Positions 41,763 through 50,837 of a DNA stretch of 53,933 nt are shown piece after piece (positions within the stretch are counted from its first letter, which is position 1; each line of letters opens with the position of its first letter). A program made the translations under genes and the position numbers. The stretch spans positions 1-53,933 of the forward strand of contig BATO01000038.1 in the NCBI GenBank assembly GCA_000474255.1, in the 5' to 3' direction. Under the pieces are notes generated by a model that had not been told where the DNA came from, did no database searches, and was given only the letters and a program-made list of their open reading frames with translations. The DNA comes from Aquipseudomonas alcaligenes MRY13-0052 (GTDB lineage Bacteria > Pseudomonadota > Gammaproteobacteria > Pseudomonadales > Pseudomonadaceae).

Positions 41763-42422
41763 ATGCGTCGCGCAACCAGCGAAGTCGCTACCGGCACCCT
41801 GTTCGGCGTCGCGCTGAACTACCAGGGCCTGCTCGAAAGCCGACTGGCCGAGTTCGACCACCCCCCTTACCAGAAGCCACCGGTCAAGCCGGTGCTGTTC
41901 ATCAAGACCTCCAACACCCGCAATGGCGACGGCCAGCCGGTGCCCTACCCGCGTGACGTCGAACGCCTGCAGCCGGGCCCTGCCCTCGGCGTGGTGATCG
42001 GCCGCAACGCCAGCCGCGTCAGCGCCGAGAACGCCATGGCGCATGTCGCCGGCTACCTGGTGGTGAACGAGTTCAGCCTGCCGGAAGACAGCTACTACCG
42101 CCCGGCGGTCAAGGCCAAGTGCCGCGACGGCTTCTGCCCCCTGGCCAGCGAAGTGGTGCCGGCCAGCGAGATCGCCGATCCGCACACCCTGCCCCTGCGC
42201 CTGTTCGTCAACGGCGAACTGCGCCAGGAAAACACCACCGCCAACCTGGTGCGCAGCATTCCCCAACTGATCGCCGAGATCAGCGAGTTCATGACCCTGC
42301 ACGAAGGCGACGTGCTGATCACCGGCACCCCCGAGGGCCGCGTCGACGTGCGCCCCGGCGATGAAGTGGTGGTGGAGATCGAAGGCCTCGGCCGGCTCAC
42401 CAGCACCCTGGTCGCGGAATAA
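41763..42422 (+). CDS. hpaG1: HpaG N-terminal-type decarboxylase subunit (HpaG1)
   Basis: 219 residues of the fumarylacetoacetate hydrolase fold. LFGVALNYQG, VLFIKTSNTRNGDGQPVPYP and GYLVVNEFSLPEDSYYRPAV match the N-terminal half of the enteric bifunctional HpaG. Here it is a separate gene followed 10 bases later by hpaG2. The pair decarboxylates 5-oxopent-3-ene-1,2,5-tricarboxylate and isomerises the product 2-hydroxyhepta-2,4-dienedioate. AGGAG precedes the ATG. First gene of the catabolic operon. Confidence 0.92.
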   Translation: MRRATSEVATGTLFGVALNYQGLLESRLAEFDHPPYQKPPVKPVLFIKTSNTRNGDGQPVPYPRDVERLQPGPALGVVIGRNASRVSAENAMAHVAGYLVVNEFSLPEDSYYRPAVKAKCRDGFCPLASEVVPASEIADPHTLPLRLFVNGELRQENTTANLVRSIPQLIAEISEFMTLHEGDVLITGTPEGRVDVRPGDEVVVEIEGLGRLTSTLVAE

Positions 42423-42432
42423 GGAGACGCAG

Positions 42433-43206
42433 ATGAAACACGCACGCATCCGCCATCAGGGCGACATCCACGCGGTCACGGTCGAGGCCGGCAACGCCGT
42501 GCGCCTGGCCGACGGCCGCCTGCTCGCGGAAGACGCCGTCGAGTGGCTACCCCCGGCCACCGGCGCCATGTTCGCCCTGGGCCTGAACTACGCCGACCAC
42601 GCCGCCGAACTGGCCTTCAAGGCGCCCACCGAGCCGCTGGCCTTCATCAAGTCGCCGGGCACCTACACCGGCCACAACCAGGTCACCTGGCGCCCCGACA
42701 ACGTCGCCTACATGCACTACGAGTGCGAGCTGGTGGCGGTAATCGGCAAGCCCGCGCGCAACGTCAAGCGCGAGGACGCCCTGCAGTACCTGGCCGGCTA
42801 CACCGTCTGCAACGACTACGCCATCCGCGACTACCTGGAGAACTACTACCGGCCCAACCTGCGGGTGAAGAACCGCGACTGCACCACCCCGGTCGGCCCC
42901 TGGGTCGTCGACGCCGCCGAGGTGCCCGATCCCTCGAAGCTCAAGCTGCGCACCTGGATCAACGGCGAGCTGAAGCAGGAAGGCACCACCGCCGACATGA
43001 TCTTCGACATCCCCTACCTGATCGAATACTTCTCCAGCTTCATGACCCTGCAGCCGGGCGACATGATCGCCACCGGCACGCCGGAGGGCCTGGCCGACGT
43101 GGTGCCGGGCGATGAAGTGGTGGTGGAAGTGGAAGGCGTCGGCCGCCTGGTCAACCGCATCGTCAGCGAAGCCGAGTTCTTCGCGTCCCGTAACAACGAG
43201 GTTTGA
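42433..43206 (+). CDS. hpaG2: HpaG C-terminal-type isomerase/decarboxylase subunit (HpaG2)
   Basis: 257 residues of the fumarylacetoacetate hydrolase fold. Metal-site segments are YMHYECELVAVIGKPARNVK, NDYAIRDYLENYYRPNLRVK and the substrate loop KNRDCTTPVGPW; GDMIATGTPEGL follows. It works with HpaG1 on the ring-cleavage product after HpaE and HpaF. AAGGAG lies seven bases before the ATG at 42433. The gene stops two bases before the hpaE ATG, so translation is probably coupled. Confidence 0.93.
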   Translation: MKHARIRHQGDIHAVTVEAGNAVRLADGRLLAEDAVEWLPPATGAMFALGLNYADHAAELAFKAPTEPLAFIKSPGTYTGHNQVTWRPDNVAYMHYECELVAVIGKPARNVKREDALQYLAGYTVCNDYAIRDYLENYYRPNLRVKNRDCTTPVGPWVVDAAEVPDPSKLKLRTWINGELKQEGTTADMIFDIPYLIEYFSSFMTLQPGDMIATGTPEGLADVVPGDEVVVEVEGVGRLVNRIVSEAEFFASRNNEV

Positions 43207-43208
43207 AC

Positions 43209-44669
43209 ATGATCAAGCACTGGATCGATGGCCGCGAGGTCGAAAGCAAAGACGTCTTCATCAACTACAACCCCGCCACAGGCGAGGCCATCGGTGAGGT
43301 CGCCAGCGGTGGCGCCGAAGAGATCGCCGCTGCCGTCGCCGCCGCCAAGGACGCCTTCCCCAAGTGGGCCAACACCCCAGCCAAGGAGCGCGCCAAGCTG
43401 ATGCGCAAGCTGGGTGAGCTGATCGACCAGAACGTGCCGCAACTGGCCGAGCTGGAAACCCTGGACACCGGCCTGCCGATCCACCAGACGAAGAACGTGC
43501 TGATCCCCCGCGCCTCGCACAACTTCGACTTCTTCGCCGAGGTCTGCACCCGCATGGACGGCCACAGCTACCCGGTGGACGACCAGATGCTCAACTACAC
43601 CCTCTACCAGCCGGTAGGCGTGTGCGGGCTGGTGTCGCCGTGGAACGTGCCGTTCATGACCGCCACCTGGAAGACCGCGCCCTGCCTGGCCCTGGGCAAC
43701 ACCGCGGTGCTGAAGATGAGCGAGCTGTCGCCGCTGACCGCCAACGAGCTGGGCCGCCTGGCCCTGGAAGCCGGCATTCCCAAGGGCGTGCTCAACGTGG
43801 TGCAGGGCTACGGCGCCACCGCCGGCGACGCCCTGGTCCGCCACCCGGACGTGCGCGCCATCTCCTTCACCGGCGGCACCGCCACAGGCCGCAAGATCAT
43901 GCAGACCGCCGGCCTGAAGAAGTACTCCATGGAACTGGGCGGCAAGAGCCCGGTGTTGATCTTCGATGACGCCGACCTCGATCGCGCCCTCGACGCCGCG
44001 CTGTTCACCATCTTCTCGCTCAACGGCGAGCGCTGCACCGCCGGCAGCCGCATCTTCATCCAGGAAACCGTCTACGACCGCTTCGTCGCCGAGTTCGCCG
44101 CCCGCGCCAAACGCCTGATCGTCGGCGACCCGCAGGACCCGAAGACCCAGGTCGGCTCGATGATCACCCAGGCCCACTACGACAAGGTCACCGGCTACAT
44201 CCGCATCGGCATGGAAGAAGGCGCCACCCTGCTGGCCGGCGGCCTCGATCGCCCGGCGGGCCTGCCGGCGCACCTGGCCAAGGGGCAGTTCATCCAGCCC
44301 ACGGTGTTCGCCGACGTCGACAACCGCATGCGCATCGCCCAGGAAGAGATCTTCGGTCCGGTGGTCTGCCTGATCCGCTTCAAGGACGAGGCCGAAGCGC
44401 TGCAACTGGCCAACGACACCGAATACGGCCTGGCCTCCTACATCTGGACCCAGGACATCGGCAAGGCCCACCGCCTGGCCCGTGGCATCGAGGCCGGCAT
44501 GGTCTTCATCAACAGCCAGAACGTGCGTGACCTGCGCCAGCCCTTCGGCGGCGTGAAGGGCTCGGGCACCGGCCGCGAAGGCGGCGAATACAGCTTCGAA
44601 GTGTTCGCCGAGATCAAGAACGTCTGCATTTCCATGGGCAGCCACCACATTCCCCGCTGGGGATTGTGA
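43209..44669 (+). CDS. hpaE: 5-Carboxymethyl-2-hydroxymuconate semialdehyde dehydrogenase
   Basis: 486 residues of the aldehyde dehydrogenase superfamily. CGLVSPWNVPFMTATWKTAP opens the NAD fold; the catalytic glutamate is in MELGGKSPVLIF and the catalytic cysteine in NGERCTAGSRIFIQ. EEIFGPVVCLIRF and PFGGVKGSGTGREGGEYSFE complete the fold. It oxidises the ring-cleavage aldehyde formed by HpaD to 5-carboxymethyl-2-hydroxymuconate with NAD. GAGG precedes the ATG. Between it and hpaD is a 120-base gap with two hairpins. Confidence 0.94.
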   Translation: MIKHWIDGREVESKDVFINYNPATGEAIGEVASGGAEEIAAAVAAAKDAFPKWANTPAKERAKLMRKLGELIDQNVPQLAELETLDTGLPIHQTKNVLIPRASHNFDFFAEVCTRMDGHSYPVDDQMLNYTLYQPVGVCGLVSPWNVPFMTATWKTAPCLALGNTAVLKMSELSPLTANELGRLALEAGIPKGVLNVVQGYGATAGDALVRHPDVRAISFTGGTATGRKIMQTAGLKKYSMELGGKSPVLIFDDADLDRALDAALFTIFSLNGERCTAGSRIFIQETVYDRFVAEFAARAKRLIVGDPQDPKTQVGSMITQAHYDKVTGYIRIGMEEGATLLAGGLDRPAGLPAHLAKGQFIQPTVFADVDNRMRIAQEEIFGPVVCLIRFKDEAEALQLANDTEYGLASYIWTQDIGKAHRLARGIEAGMVFINSQNVRDLRQPFGGVKGSGTGREGGEYSFEVFAEIKNVCISMGSHHIPRWGL

Positions 44670-44675
44670 GGCGCC

Positions 44676-44706
44676 GCGCCCCTTCTCGCCTTCGAGGAAG
44701 GGGCGC
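44676..44706 (+). other. Intercistronic hairpin after hpaE
   Basis: GCGCCCCTTC and GAAGGGGCGC form a perfect 10-bp stem with an 11-base loop, starting seven bases after the hpaE stop codon. It has no T-run. It may protect or attenuate the message. Confidence 0.7.
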
Positions 44707-44751
44707 AGGATAACGATTACCGAGCGTGCACCGACAATCACAATGAACCCT

Positions 44752-44773
44752 GAAGGCCCGGCGGCGGGCCTTC
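44752..44773 (+). other. Intercistronic hairpin just before hpaD
   Basis: GAAGGCCCG-GCGG-CGGGCCTTC, a perfect 9-bp stem, 16 bases before the hpaD ATG and next to its ribosome site (GGAGAACGACC). Confidence 0.65.
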
Positions 44774-44789
44774 CACTCGGAGAACGACC

Positions 44790-45713
44790 ATGGGCAAACT
44801 CGCTCTGGCTGCCAAGATCACCCACGTTCCATCCATGTACATCAGCGAGCTCGAAGGCCCGCGCAAGGGCTTCCGCAAGGCGGCCATCGACGGCCATATC
44901 GAGATCGGCCGGCGCTGCCGCGAGCTGGGCGTGGACACCCTGGTGGTGTTCGACACCCACTGGCTGGTGAACGCCAACTACCACGTCAACTGCGGCAAGC
45001 ACTTCCAGGGGCTGTACACCAGCAACGAGCTGCCGCACTTCATCGCCAACATGGAGTACGGCTTCCCCGGCAACCCCGAGCTGGGCCACCTGCTGGCCGC
45101 GGAATGCAACCGCTACGGCGTGGAGACCATGGCCCACGACGCCACCACCCTGGCGCCCGAGTACGGCACCCTGGTGCCCATGCGCTACATGAACACCGAC
45201 CAGCACTTCAAGGTGATCTCGGTCTCCGCCCTGTGCACCTCCCACTATCTCAACGACAGCGCCCGCCTCGGCTGGGCCATGCGCAAGGCGGTGGAAGAGC
45301 ACTACGACGGCACCGTGGCCTTCCTCGCCAGCGGCTCGCTGTCCCATCGTTTCGCCCAGAACGGCCAGGCCCCGGAGTTCGCCACCAAGATCTGGAGCCC
45401 CTTCCTCGAAACCCTCGACCAGCGCGTGATCCAGATGTGGGAAGGCGCCGAGTGGGAGGAGTTCTGCGGCATGCTCCCCGAGTACGCGGCCAAGGGCCAC
45501 GGCGAAGGCTTCATGCACGACACCGCGATGCTGCTCGGCGCCCTCGGCTGGTCGAAGTACGACGGCCACGCCGAAGTCATCACCCCCTACTTCGCCGCCT
45601 CCGGCACCGGCCAGCTCAACGCCGTGTTCCCGGTCACCCCGCAGGACGGCTCGACCATCCCGCAACCGCAAGCCTCCAACCCGGCCGGCGTCGCTTCCGC
45701 CAGCCGCCTGTAG
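44790..45713 (+). CDS. hpaD: 3,4-Dihydroxyphenylacetate 2,3-dioxygenase (LigB type)
   Basis: 307 residues of the type III extradiol (LigB/HpcB) family. LALAAKITHVPSMYISELEG places His12 at the expected metal position; TLVVFDTHWLVNANYHVN, AHDATTLAPEYGTLVPMRYM and FLASGSLSHRF are further landmarks. It opens the ring of homoprotocatechuate between C2 and C3 with oxygen and Fe(II). It follows hpaE and precedes hpaF. Stable hairpins lie on both sides of the gene. The C-terminus (GSTIPQPQASNPAGVASASR) is a proline- and serine-rich tail likely to be disordered. Confidence 0.94.
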   Translation: MGKLALAAKITHVPSMYISELEGPRKGFRKAAIDGHIEIGRRCRELGVDTLVVFDTHWLVNANYHVNCGKHFQGLYTSNELPHFIANMEYGFPGNPELGHLLAAECNRYGVETMAHDATTLAPEYGTLVPMRYMNTDQHFKVISVSALCTSHYLNDSARLGWAMRKAVEEHYDGTVAFLASGSLSHRFAQNGQAPEFATKIWSPFLETLDQRVIQMWEGAEWEEFCGMLPEYAAKGHGEGFMHDTAMLLGALGWSKYDGHAEVITPYFAASGTGQLNAVFPVTPQDGSTIPQPQASNPAGVASASRL

Positions 45714-45718
45714 CACCC

Positions 45719-45747
45719 GTGGCGGCGGGCCCCACGCCCGCCGCCAC
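45719..45747 (+). other. Intercistronic hairpin between hpaD and hpaF
   Basis: GTGGCGGCGGG and CCCGCCGCCAC form a perfect 11-bp stem with a 7-base loop, beginning six bases after the hpaD stop. It has no T-run. Confidence 0.7.
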
Positions 45748-45813
45748 GCCCCCTGAACGCCAAGCCAGCCGGTGGCGGATGCGCAACCGCCATCCGCACC
45801 AGAGGAGGACCGC

Positions 45814-46206
45814 ATGCCCCATTTCATCGCCGAATACACCGACAACATCGAACACGAGGCCGACCTGCCCGGCCTGTTCGAAAAGGTCCACGCCTGCCTG
45901 GGCGACTCCGGCGTCTTCCCCCTCGGCGGCATCCGCAGCCGCGCGGTGCGCCTGGACACCTGGCGCATGGCCGACGGCAAGCACGACTACGCCTTCGTCC
46001 ACATGAGCCTCAAGGTCGGCGCCGGGCGTGACCTGGAAACCCGCCGCCAGGTCGCCGATGCGCTGTTCGAGGTGATCAAGGCGCACTTCGCCGAACTCCA
46101 GGCCTCGCGCCTGCTGGCCCTGTCCTTCGAACTCACCGAGCTGCACCCGGAGCTCAACTACAAGCACAACAACGTCCACGCGTTCCTCAAGGGGCAGGCG
46201 GGCTGA
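45814..46206 (+). CDS. hpaF: 5-Carboxymethyl-2-hydroxymuconate delta-isomerase
   Basis: 130 residues of the tautomerase/MIF superfamily. The start MPHFIAEYTDN gives Pro1, the catalytic base, after Met removal. RSRAVRLDTWRMADGKHDYA and LSFELTELHPELNYKHNNVH match the CHMI family. It converts 5-carboxymethyl-2-hydroxymuconate to its keto isomer for HpaG. AGGAGG stands just before the ATG at 45814. The open frame extends upstream but that part is not translated. Confidence 0.93.
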   Translation: MPHFIAEYTDNIEHEADLPGLFEKVHACLGDSGVFPLGGIRSRAVRLDTWRMADGKHDYAFVHMSLKVGAGRDLETRRQVADALFEVIKAHFAELQASRLLALSFELTELHPELNYKHNNVHAFLKGQAG

Positions 46207-46257
46207 CCACCGCCCCACCCCCGACCCGTCATTGGCAACTCCAAGAAGTACAAAACC

Positions 46258-47562
46258 ATGAGCCAAGCGAAATCCCTGCCCCTGTCCCACGCCAGCGCCG
46301 ACGACCTGACCTTCCGTCGCATCGGCTGGCGCCTGATGCCCCTGCTGCTGACCTGCTACCTGTTCGCCCACCTGGACCGCATCAACATCGGCTTCGCCAA
46401 GCTGCAGATGAGCGCCGACCTGCAGTTCAGCGACACCGTCTACGGCCTCGGCGCCGGCCTGTTCTTCATCGCCTACGCGCTGTTCGGCCTGCCCAGCAAC
46501 ATCGCCCTGGAGCGGGTCGGCCCGCGCCGCTGGATCGCCCTCCTCATGGTCACCTGGGGGCTGATGTCCACCAGCATGCTGCTGGTGGAAAGCGCCACCG
46601 GCTTCTACACCCTGCGCTTCCTCCTGGGCGTGGCCGAGGCCGGCTTCTTCCCCGGCATCCTGGTCTACCTCAACCGCTGGTTCCCGGCCCAGCGCCGCGG
46701 CCAGATGATCGCCCTGTTCGCCATCGCCGTGCCCATGGCCGGCGTCATCGGCGGCCCGCTGTCGGGCAGCATCCTCGACGGCTTCCACGACTTCATGGGC
46801 CTGCGCGGCTGGCAATGGATGTTCCTCATCGAAGGCCTGCCGGTGGTGCTGCTCGGCCTGCTGGTATGGCGCGCCCTGCCCGACGGTTTCGAGCAGGTCG
46901 CCTGGCTCGACGCGCAGCAGAAGGACAGCCTGCGCCAGCAGATGGCCGGCGAAGAGCGCGGCAAGACCATCACCTCGTTCAGCGGCATCTTCCGCGACCG
47001 CAACGTCTGGCTGCTGGTGGCGATCTACTTCGCAGTGATGCTGGCGGTGAACACCATCGCCTTCTGGATGCCCGCGCTGATCCACGGCGCCGGCATCGCC
47101 CAGGACCGCAACGTCGGCCTGCTCAGCGCCATCCCCTACCTCGCCGGCTGCTTCTTCATGGTCGCCCTCGGGCGTTCCTCGGATCGCCTGCGCGAGCGCC
47201 GCTGGCACCTCTGCGTGCCCCTGCTCATGGCCGCCAGCGGCCTGGTGCTGGCCGGCCTGTTCCCCGACCGCGTGCTGCCGGTGATGACCGGCCTGCTCAT
47301 CGCCGGGATGGGCGCCAGCGCCGCCCTGCCGATGTTCTGGCAGCTGCCGCCGGCCTTCCTCTCGGTGCGGGTGCAGGCCGCCGGCATCGCCCTGGTCAGC
47401 TCCTTCGGCAGCATCGCCTCGTTCCTCGCGCCCTACCTCATCGGCTGGATGCGCGACACCACCCAGAGCGCCAGCCTCGCGCTGTTCGTACTGGCCTTCT
47501 TCATCGCCCTCGGCGCCGGACTGGTGCTGCGCACCCCGGCCGCCCTGGTCAACCCACGCTAA
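46258..47562 (+). CDS. hpaX: 4-Hydroxyphenylacetate permease, MFS (anion:cation symporter family)
   Basis: 434 residues, 12 membrane segments, anion:cation symporter branch of the [23 protein letters not shown] followed by [11 protein letters not shown] is the typical first-helix signature, with [20 protein letters not shown] and [20 protein letters not shown]. It sits between hpaF and hpaH as hpaX does in related operons. It probably imports HPA or homoprotocatechuate with protons, alongside the TRAP system in the same island. Confidence 0.88.
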   Translation: MSQAKSLPLSHASADDLTFRRIGWRLMPLLLTCYLFAHLDRINIGFAKLQMSADLQFSDTVYGLGAGLFFIAYALFGLPSNIALERVGPRRWIALLMVTWGLMSTSMLLVESATGFYTLRFLLGVAEAGFFPGILVYLNRWFPAQRRGQMIALFAIAVPMAGVIGGPLSGSILDGFHDFMGLRGWQWMFLIEGLPVVLLGLLVWRALPDGFEQVAWLDAQQKDSLRQQMAGEERGKTITSFSGIFRDRNVWLLVAIYFAVMLAVNTIAFWMPALIHGAGIAQDRNVGLLSAIPYLAGCFFMVALGRSSDRLRERRWHLCVPLLMAASGLVLAGLFPDRVLPVMTGLLIAGMGASAALPMFWQLPPAFLSVRVQAAGIALVSSFGSIASFLAPYLIGWMRDTTQSASLALFVLAFFIALGAGLVLRTPAALVNPR

Positions 47563-47575
47563 GAGAGACCCCACC

Positions 47576-48379
47576 ATGCTCGACGCCACCCTGATCCAGC
47601 AGGCCGCCGCCCGACTCGACGCCGCCGAACGCTCGCGGCAGCAGATCCGCCAGTTCTCCCTGGACCACCCCGGCATCACCATCGAAGACGCCTACGCCAT
47701 CCAGCGCGCCTGGGTGGCGCAGAAGATCCAGGACGGGCGCAAGCTGGTGGGCCACAAGATCGGCCTCACCTCCCGCGCCATGCAGGTGTCCTCCAACATC
47801 ACCGAGCCGGACTACGGCGCGCTGCTGGATGACATGTTCTTCGACGAAGGCACTGACATCCCCTTCGAGCGCTTCATCGTCCCCCGCGTGGAAGTGGAGC
47901 TGGCCTTCGTCCTCGGCAAGCCGCTGCGCGGGCCGAACGTCACCCTGTTCGACGTGCTCGACGCCACCGAGTGGGTCATCCCCGCCCTGGAGATCATCGA
48001 CGCCCGCATCCAGCAGATCGACCCGGACACCAAGGCCACCCGCAAGGTCTTCGACACCATCTCCGACAACGCCGCCAACGCCGGCGTGGTCATGGGCGGG
48101 CGCGCCATCCGCCCCACCGAGCTAGACCTGCGGCGCATCCCGGCGATCCTCTACCGCAATGGCGTGATCGAGGAATCCGGCGTCTCCGCCGCCGTGCTCA
48201 ACCACCCGGCCAAGGGCGTCGCCTGGCTGGCCAACAAGCTGGCCCCCTACGACATCACCCTGGAAGCCGGGCAGATCATCCTCGGCGGCTCCTTCACCCG
48301 CCCGGTGGCCGCCAACCCCGGCGATACCTTCCACGTCGACTACGACCAACTGGGCTCGATTGCCTGTCGGTTTGTATGA
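47576..48379 (+). CDS. hpaH: 2-Oxo-hept-4-ene-1,7-dioate hydratase
   Basis: 267 residues of the hydratase/decarboxylase branch of the fumarylacetoacetate hydrolase fold. [20 protein letters not shown] lies at the active site, [20 protein letters not shown] and [12 protein letters not shown] bind the divalent metal, and [18 protein letters not shown] closes the site. It adds water to the double bond of the HpaG product to give 4-hydroxy-2-oxoheptanedioate. It starts 13 bases after hpaX. An unusual heptamer repeat follows before hpaI. Confidence 0.94.
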   Translation: MLDATLIQQAAARLDAAERSRQQIRQFSLDHPGITIEDAYAIQRAWVAQKIQDGRKLVGHKIGLTSRAMQVSSNITEPDYGALLDDMFFDEGTDIPFERFIVPRVEVELAFVLGKPLRGPNVTLFDVLDATEWVIPALEIIDARIQQIDPDTKATRKVFDTISDNAANAGVVMGGRAIRPTELDLRRIPAILYRNGVIEESGVSAAVLNHPAKGVAWLANKLAPYDITLEAGQIILGGSFTRPVAANPGDTFHVDYDQLGSIACRFV

Positions 48380-48380
48380 A

Positions 48381-48473
48381 CTTGAGCTGGAAGCTTAGAG
48401 CTTGAAGCTGGAAGAAAAGGCGGTTCGTGCGCGCTTCCAGCTTCCAGCTTCCAGCTTCCAGCTTCCAGCTTCC
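48381..48473 (+). repeat. Tandem CTTCCAG heptamer repeat with inverted partner
   Basis: Five full CTTCCAG copies plus CTTCC run from 48434 to 48473, ending one base before the AAGGAG ribosome site of hpaI. On the other side of a short spacer, CTTGAGCTGGAAGCTTAGAG, then CTTGAAGCTGGAAG (48381-48414) carries the complement, so the message can fold into a long hairpin that ends at the ribosome site. Confidence 0.85.
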
Positions 48474-48486
48474 CAAGGAGCTTCCC

Positions 48487-49290
48487 ATGCCCACCCTCAT
48501 CAACACCTTCAAACAACGCCTCCTGGCCGGCGACGCACAGATCGGCCTGTGGCTCGGCCTGGCTGATCCATATTGCGCGGAGCTGGCCGCCAATGCCGGC
48601 TTCGACTGGCTGCTGATCGACGGCGAGCACGCGCCCAACGACCTGCGCAGCCTGCTCGGTCAGTTGCAGGCGGTGGCGCCCTACCCGTCGCAGCCGATCA
48701 TCCGCCCGCCCATCGGCGACCCGGTGCTGATCAAGCAGTTGCTGGACATCGGCGCGCAGACCCTGCTGGTGCCCATGGTGGATTCCGCCGCCCAGGCCGC
48801 CGAACTGGTGCGCGCCATGCGCTACCCGCCGTCCGGCATCCGTGGCGTCGGCAGCGCCCTGGCCCGCGCCTCGCGCTGGAACAGCGTGCCCGGTTACCTG
48901 GACCAGGCCGACGAGCAGATGTGCCTGCTGGTGCAGATCGAAAATCTCGACGGCCTCGCCGCGCTCGATGCCATCGCCGCCACCGAGGGCGTCGATGGCG
49001 TGTTCATCGGCCCGGCCGACCTTTCCGCCGCCATGGGCCATCGCGGCAATCCCGGGCATCCCGAGGTGCAGGCCGCCATCGAGGACGCCATCGCGCGCAT
49101 CCGCCGTGCCGGCAAGGCTGCCGGCATCCTCAGCGCCGACGAGACCCTGGCCCGCCGCTACCTGGAACTGGGCTGCGCTTTCGTCGCCGTCGGCGTCGAC
49201 ACCAGCCTGCTGATGAAGTCCCTGCAGGCCCTCGCCGGCCGCTTCAAGGACACGCCGGCCCCGCAATCCAGCGCCGGCAGCGTCTACTGA
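48487..49290 (+). CDS. hpaI: 4-Hydroxy-2-oxoheptanedioate aldolase
   Basis: 267 residues of the HpcH/HpaI class II pyruvate aldolases. [20 protein letters not shown] contains the active-site histidine; [20 protein letters not shown] and [15 protein letters not shown] supply the metal-binding glutamate and aspartate. It splits 4-hydroxy-2-oxoheptanedioate into pyruvate and succinate semialdehyde. The ATG at 48487 has AAGGAG seven bases upstream; the open frame runs back through the heptamer repeats but that part is not a natural N-terminus. The dehydrogenase that uses its product is next. Confidence 0.94.
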   Translation: MPTLINTFKQRLLAGDAQIGLWLGLADPYCAELAANAGFDWLLIDGEHAPNDLRSLLGQLQAVAPYPSQPIIRPPIGDPVLIKQLLDIGAQTLLVPMVDSAAQAAELVRAMRYPPSGIRGVGSALARASRWNSVPGYLDQADEQMCLLVQIENLDGLAALDAIAATEGVDGVFIGPADLSAAMGHRGNPGHPEVQAAIEDAIARIRRAGKAAGILSADETLARRYLELGCAFVAVGVDTSLLMKSLQALAGRFKDTPAPQSSAGSVY

Positions 49291-49378
49291 GCCGAACACC
49301 CTCAACCTCTTACAGCCCGCCCCGGCCCTGCTCGCAGGCCCGGGAACGGGCATGGACCGTCCGAAACAAGGCAGACCG

Positions 49379-50833
49379 ATGAAACTCAACGACCTCAACC
49401 TGCTGCGCGAACAGGCCTACGTGAACGGCCAATGGATCGAAGCCGACGACGAAGGCCGCTTCAGCGTGACCAACCCGGCCAACGGCGAGCTGATCGCCGA
49501 AGTCGCTTCCCTCGGCCGTGCCGAAACCGCCCGCGCCATCGACGCCGCCCAGGCCGCCCTGCCCGCCTGGCGCGCCCGCACCGCCAAGGAGCGCAGCAGC
49601 ATCCTGCGCACCTGGTACGAACTGATCATGGCCAACCAGGAAGACCTGGCCCGCCTGCTCAGCTGGGAACAGGGCAAGCCGCTGGCCGAGAGCCGGGGCG
49701 AGATCGCCTACGGGGCCAGCTTCATCGAGTGGTTCGCCGAAGAGGCCAAGCGCGTCTACGGCGACGTCATCCCCCACGACAAACCCGGCCGCCGCCTGGT
49801 GGTGATCAAGCAGGCCATAGGCGTGGTCGCCGCCATCACCCCCTGGAACTTCCCCAACGCCATGATCACCCGCAAGGTCGGCCCGGCCCTCGCCGCCGGC
49901 TGCACCGTGGTGCTCAAACCCGCCTCGGAGACGCCCCTGTCCGCCCTGGCCCTGGCCGAACTGGGCGAGCGCGCCGGCCTTCCCGCCGGGGTGCTGAACA
50001 TCGTCACCGGCACCCGCTCGCGGGAGATCGGCGGCGAGCTCACCGGCAACCCGCGGGTGCAGAAGCTCTCCTTCACCGGCTCCACCGACATCGGCAAGCT
50101 GCTGATGGCGCAATGCGCCGAAACCATCAAGAAGGTCAGCCTGGAACTGGGCGGCAACGCCCCCTTCATCGTCTTCGACGACGCCGACCTCGACGCCGCC
50201 GTGCAGGGCGCCCTCGGCTCCAAGTTCCGCAACAGCGGGCAGACCTGCGTCTGCACCAACCGCCTGCTGGTGCAGAGCGGCGTGCACGACGAGTTCGCCC
50301 GGCGCCTGGTGGCCGCGGTCAATGCCCTCAAGGTCGCCCCGGCGGACGAGGACGGCGCCCAGCAGGGCCCGCTGATCAACGCCAAGGCCGTGGAGAAGAT
50401 CGAGGAACACATCACCGACGCCCTCGCCAAGGGCGCCACCCTCCTCGCCGGTGGCAAGCGCCACGCCCTGGGCGGCAGCTTCTTCGAGCCCACGGTGCTG
50501 GGGGATGTGACCGCCGAGATGCTGGTGGCCCGCGATGAAACCTTCGGCCCCCTGGCGCCGATCTTCCGTTTCGACACCGAGGAACAGGCCATCGCCCTGG
50601 CCAACGACACCGAATTCGGCCTCGCCTCCTACCTCTACACCCGCGACCTCGGCCGCGCCTGGCGCGTCAGCGAAGCCCTGGAATACGGCATGGTCGGCGT
50701 CAACGAAGGCCTCATCTCCACCGAAGTCGCCCCCTTCGGCGGCATCAAGCAATCCGGTCTCGGCCGCGAAGGCTCGAAGTACGGCATCGACGACTACATC
50801 GAACAGAAATACATGTGCCTCGGCATCGCCTGA
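49379..50833 (+). CDS. gabD: Succinate-semialdehyde dehydrogenase (NAD(P)+)
   Basis: 484 residues. GVVAAITPWNFPNAMITRKV, the catalytic glutamate in LELGGNAPFIVF and the catalytic cysteine in NSGQTCVCTNRLLVQ are typical of GabD-type enzymes. It oxidises succinate semialdehyde, the HpaI product, to succinate for the TCA cycle, so it closes the HPA pathway. Similar genes also serve GABA breakdown, and gene symbol assignment is by family. I chose the ATG at 49379 (MKLNDLNLL, AAGG upstream) over one 27 bases earlier. Last gene of the hpa operon before a repeat-rich gap. Confidence 0.9.
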   Translation: MKLNDLNLLREQAYVNGQWIEADDEGRFSVTNPANGELIAEVASLGRAETARAIDAAQAALPAWRARTAKERSSILRTWYELIMANQEDLARLLSWEQGKPLAESRGEIAYGASFIEWFAEEAKRVYGDVIPHDKPGRRLVVIKQAIGVVAAITPWNFPNAMITRKVGPALAAGCTVVLKPASETPLSALALAELGERAGLPAGVLNIVTGTRSREIGGELTGNPRVQKLSFTGSTDIGKLLMAQCAETIKKVSLELGGNAPFIVFDDADLDAAVQGALGSKFRNSGQTCVCTNRLLVQSGVHDEFARRLVAAVNALKVAPADEDGAQQGPLINAKAVEKIEEHITDALAKGATLLAGGKRHALGGSFFEPTVLGDVTAEMLVARDETFGPLAPIFRFDTEEQAIALANDTEFGLASYLYTRDLGRAWRVSEALEYGMVGVNEGLISTEVAPFGGIKQSGLGREGSKYGIDDYIEQKYMCLGIA

Positions 50834-50837
50834 AGCC

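Noticed and set aside
43014-45980. 988-codon minus-strand open frame
   Set aside because: It is antisense to hpaG2, hpaE and hpaD; it has no domain and typical shadow composition.
48380-48486. Heptamer array as a possible CRISPR
   Set aside because: The units are seven bases in direct tandem without spacers; this is a simple tandem repeat.
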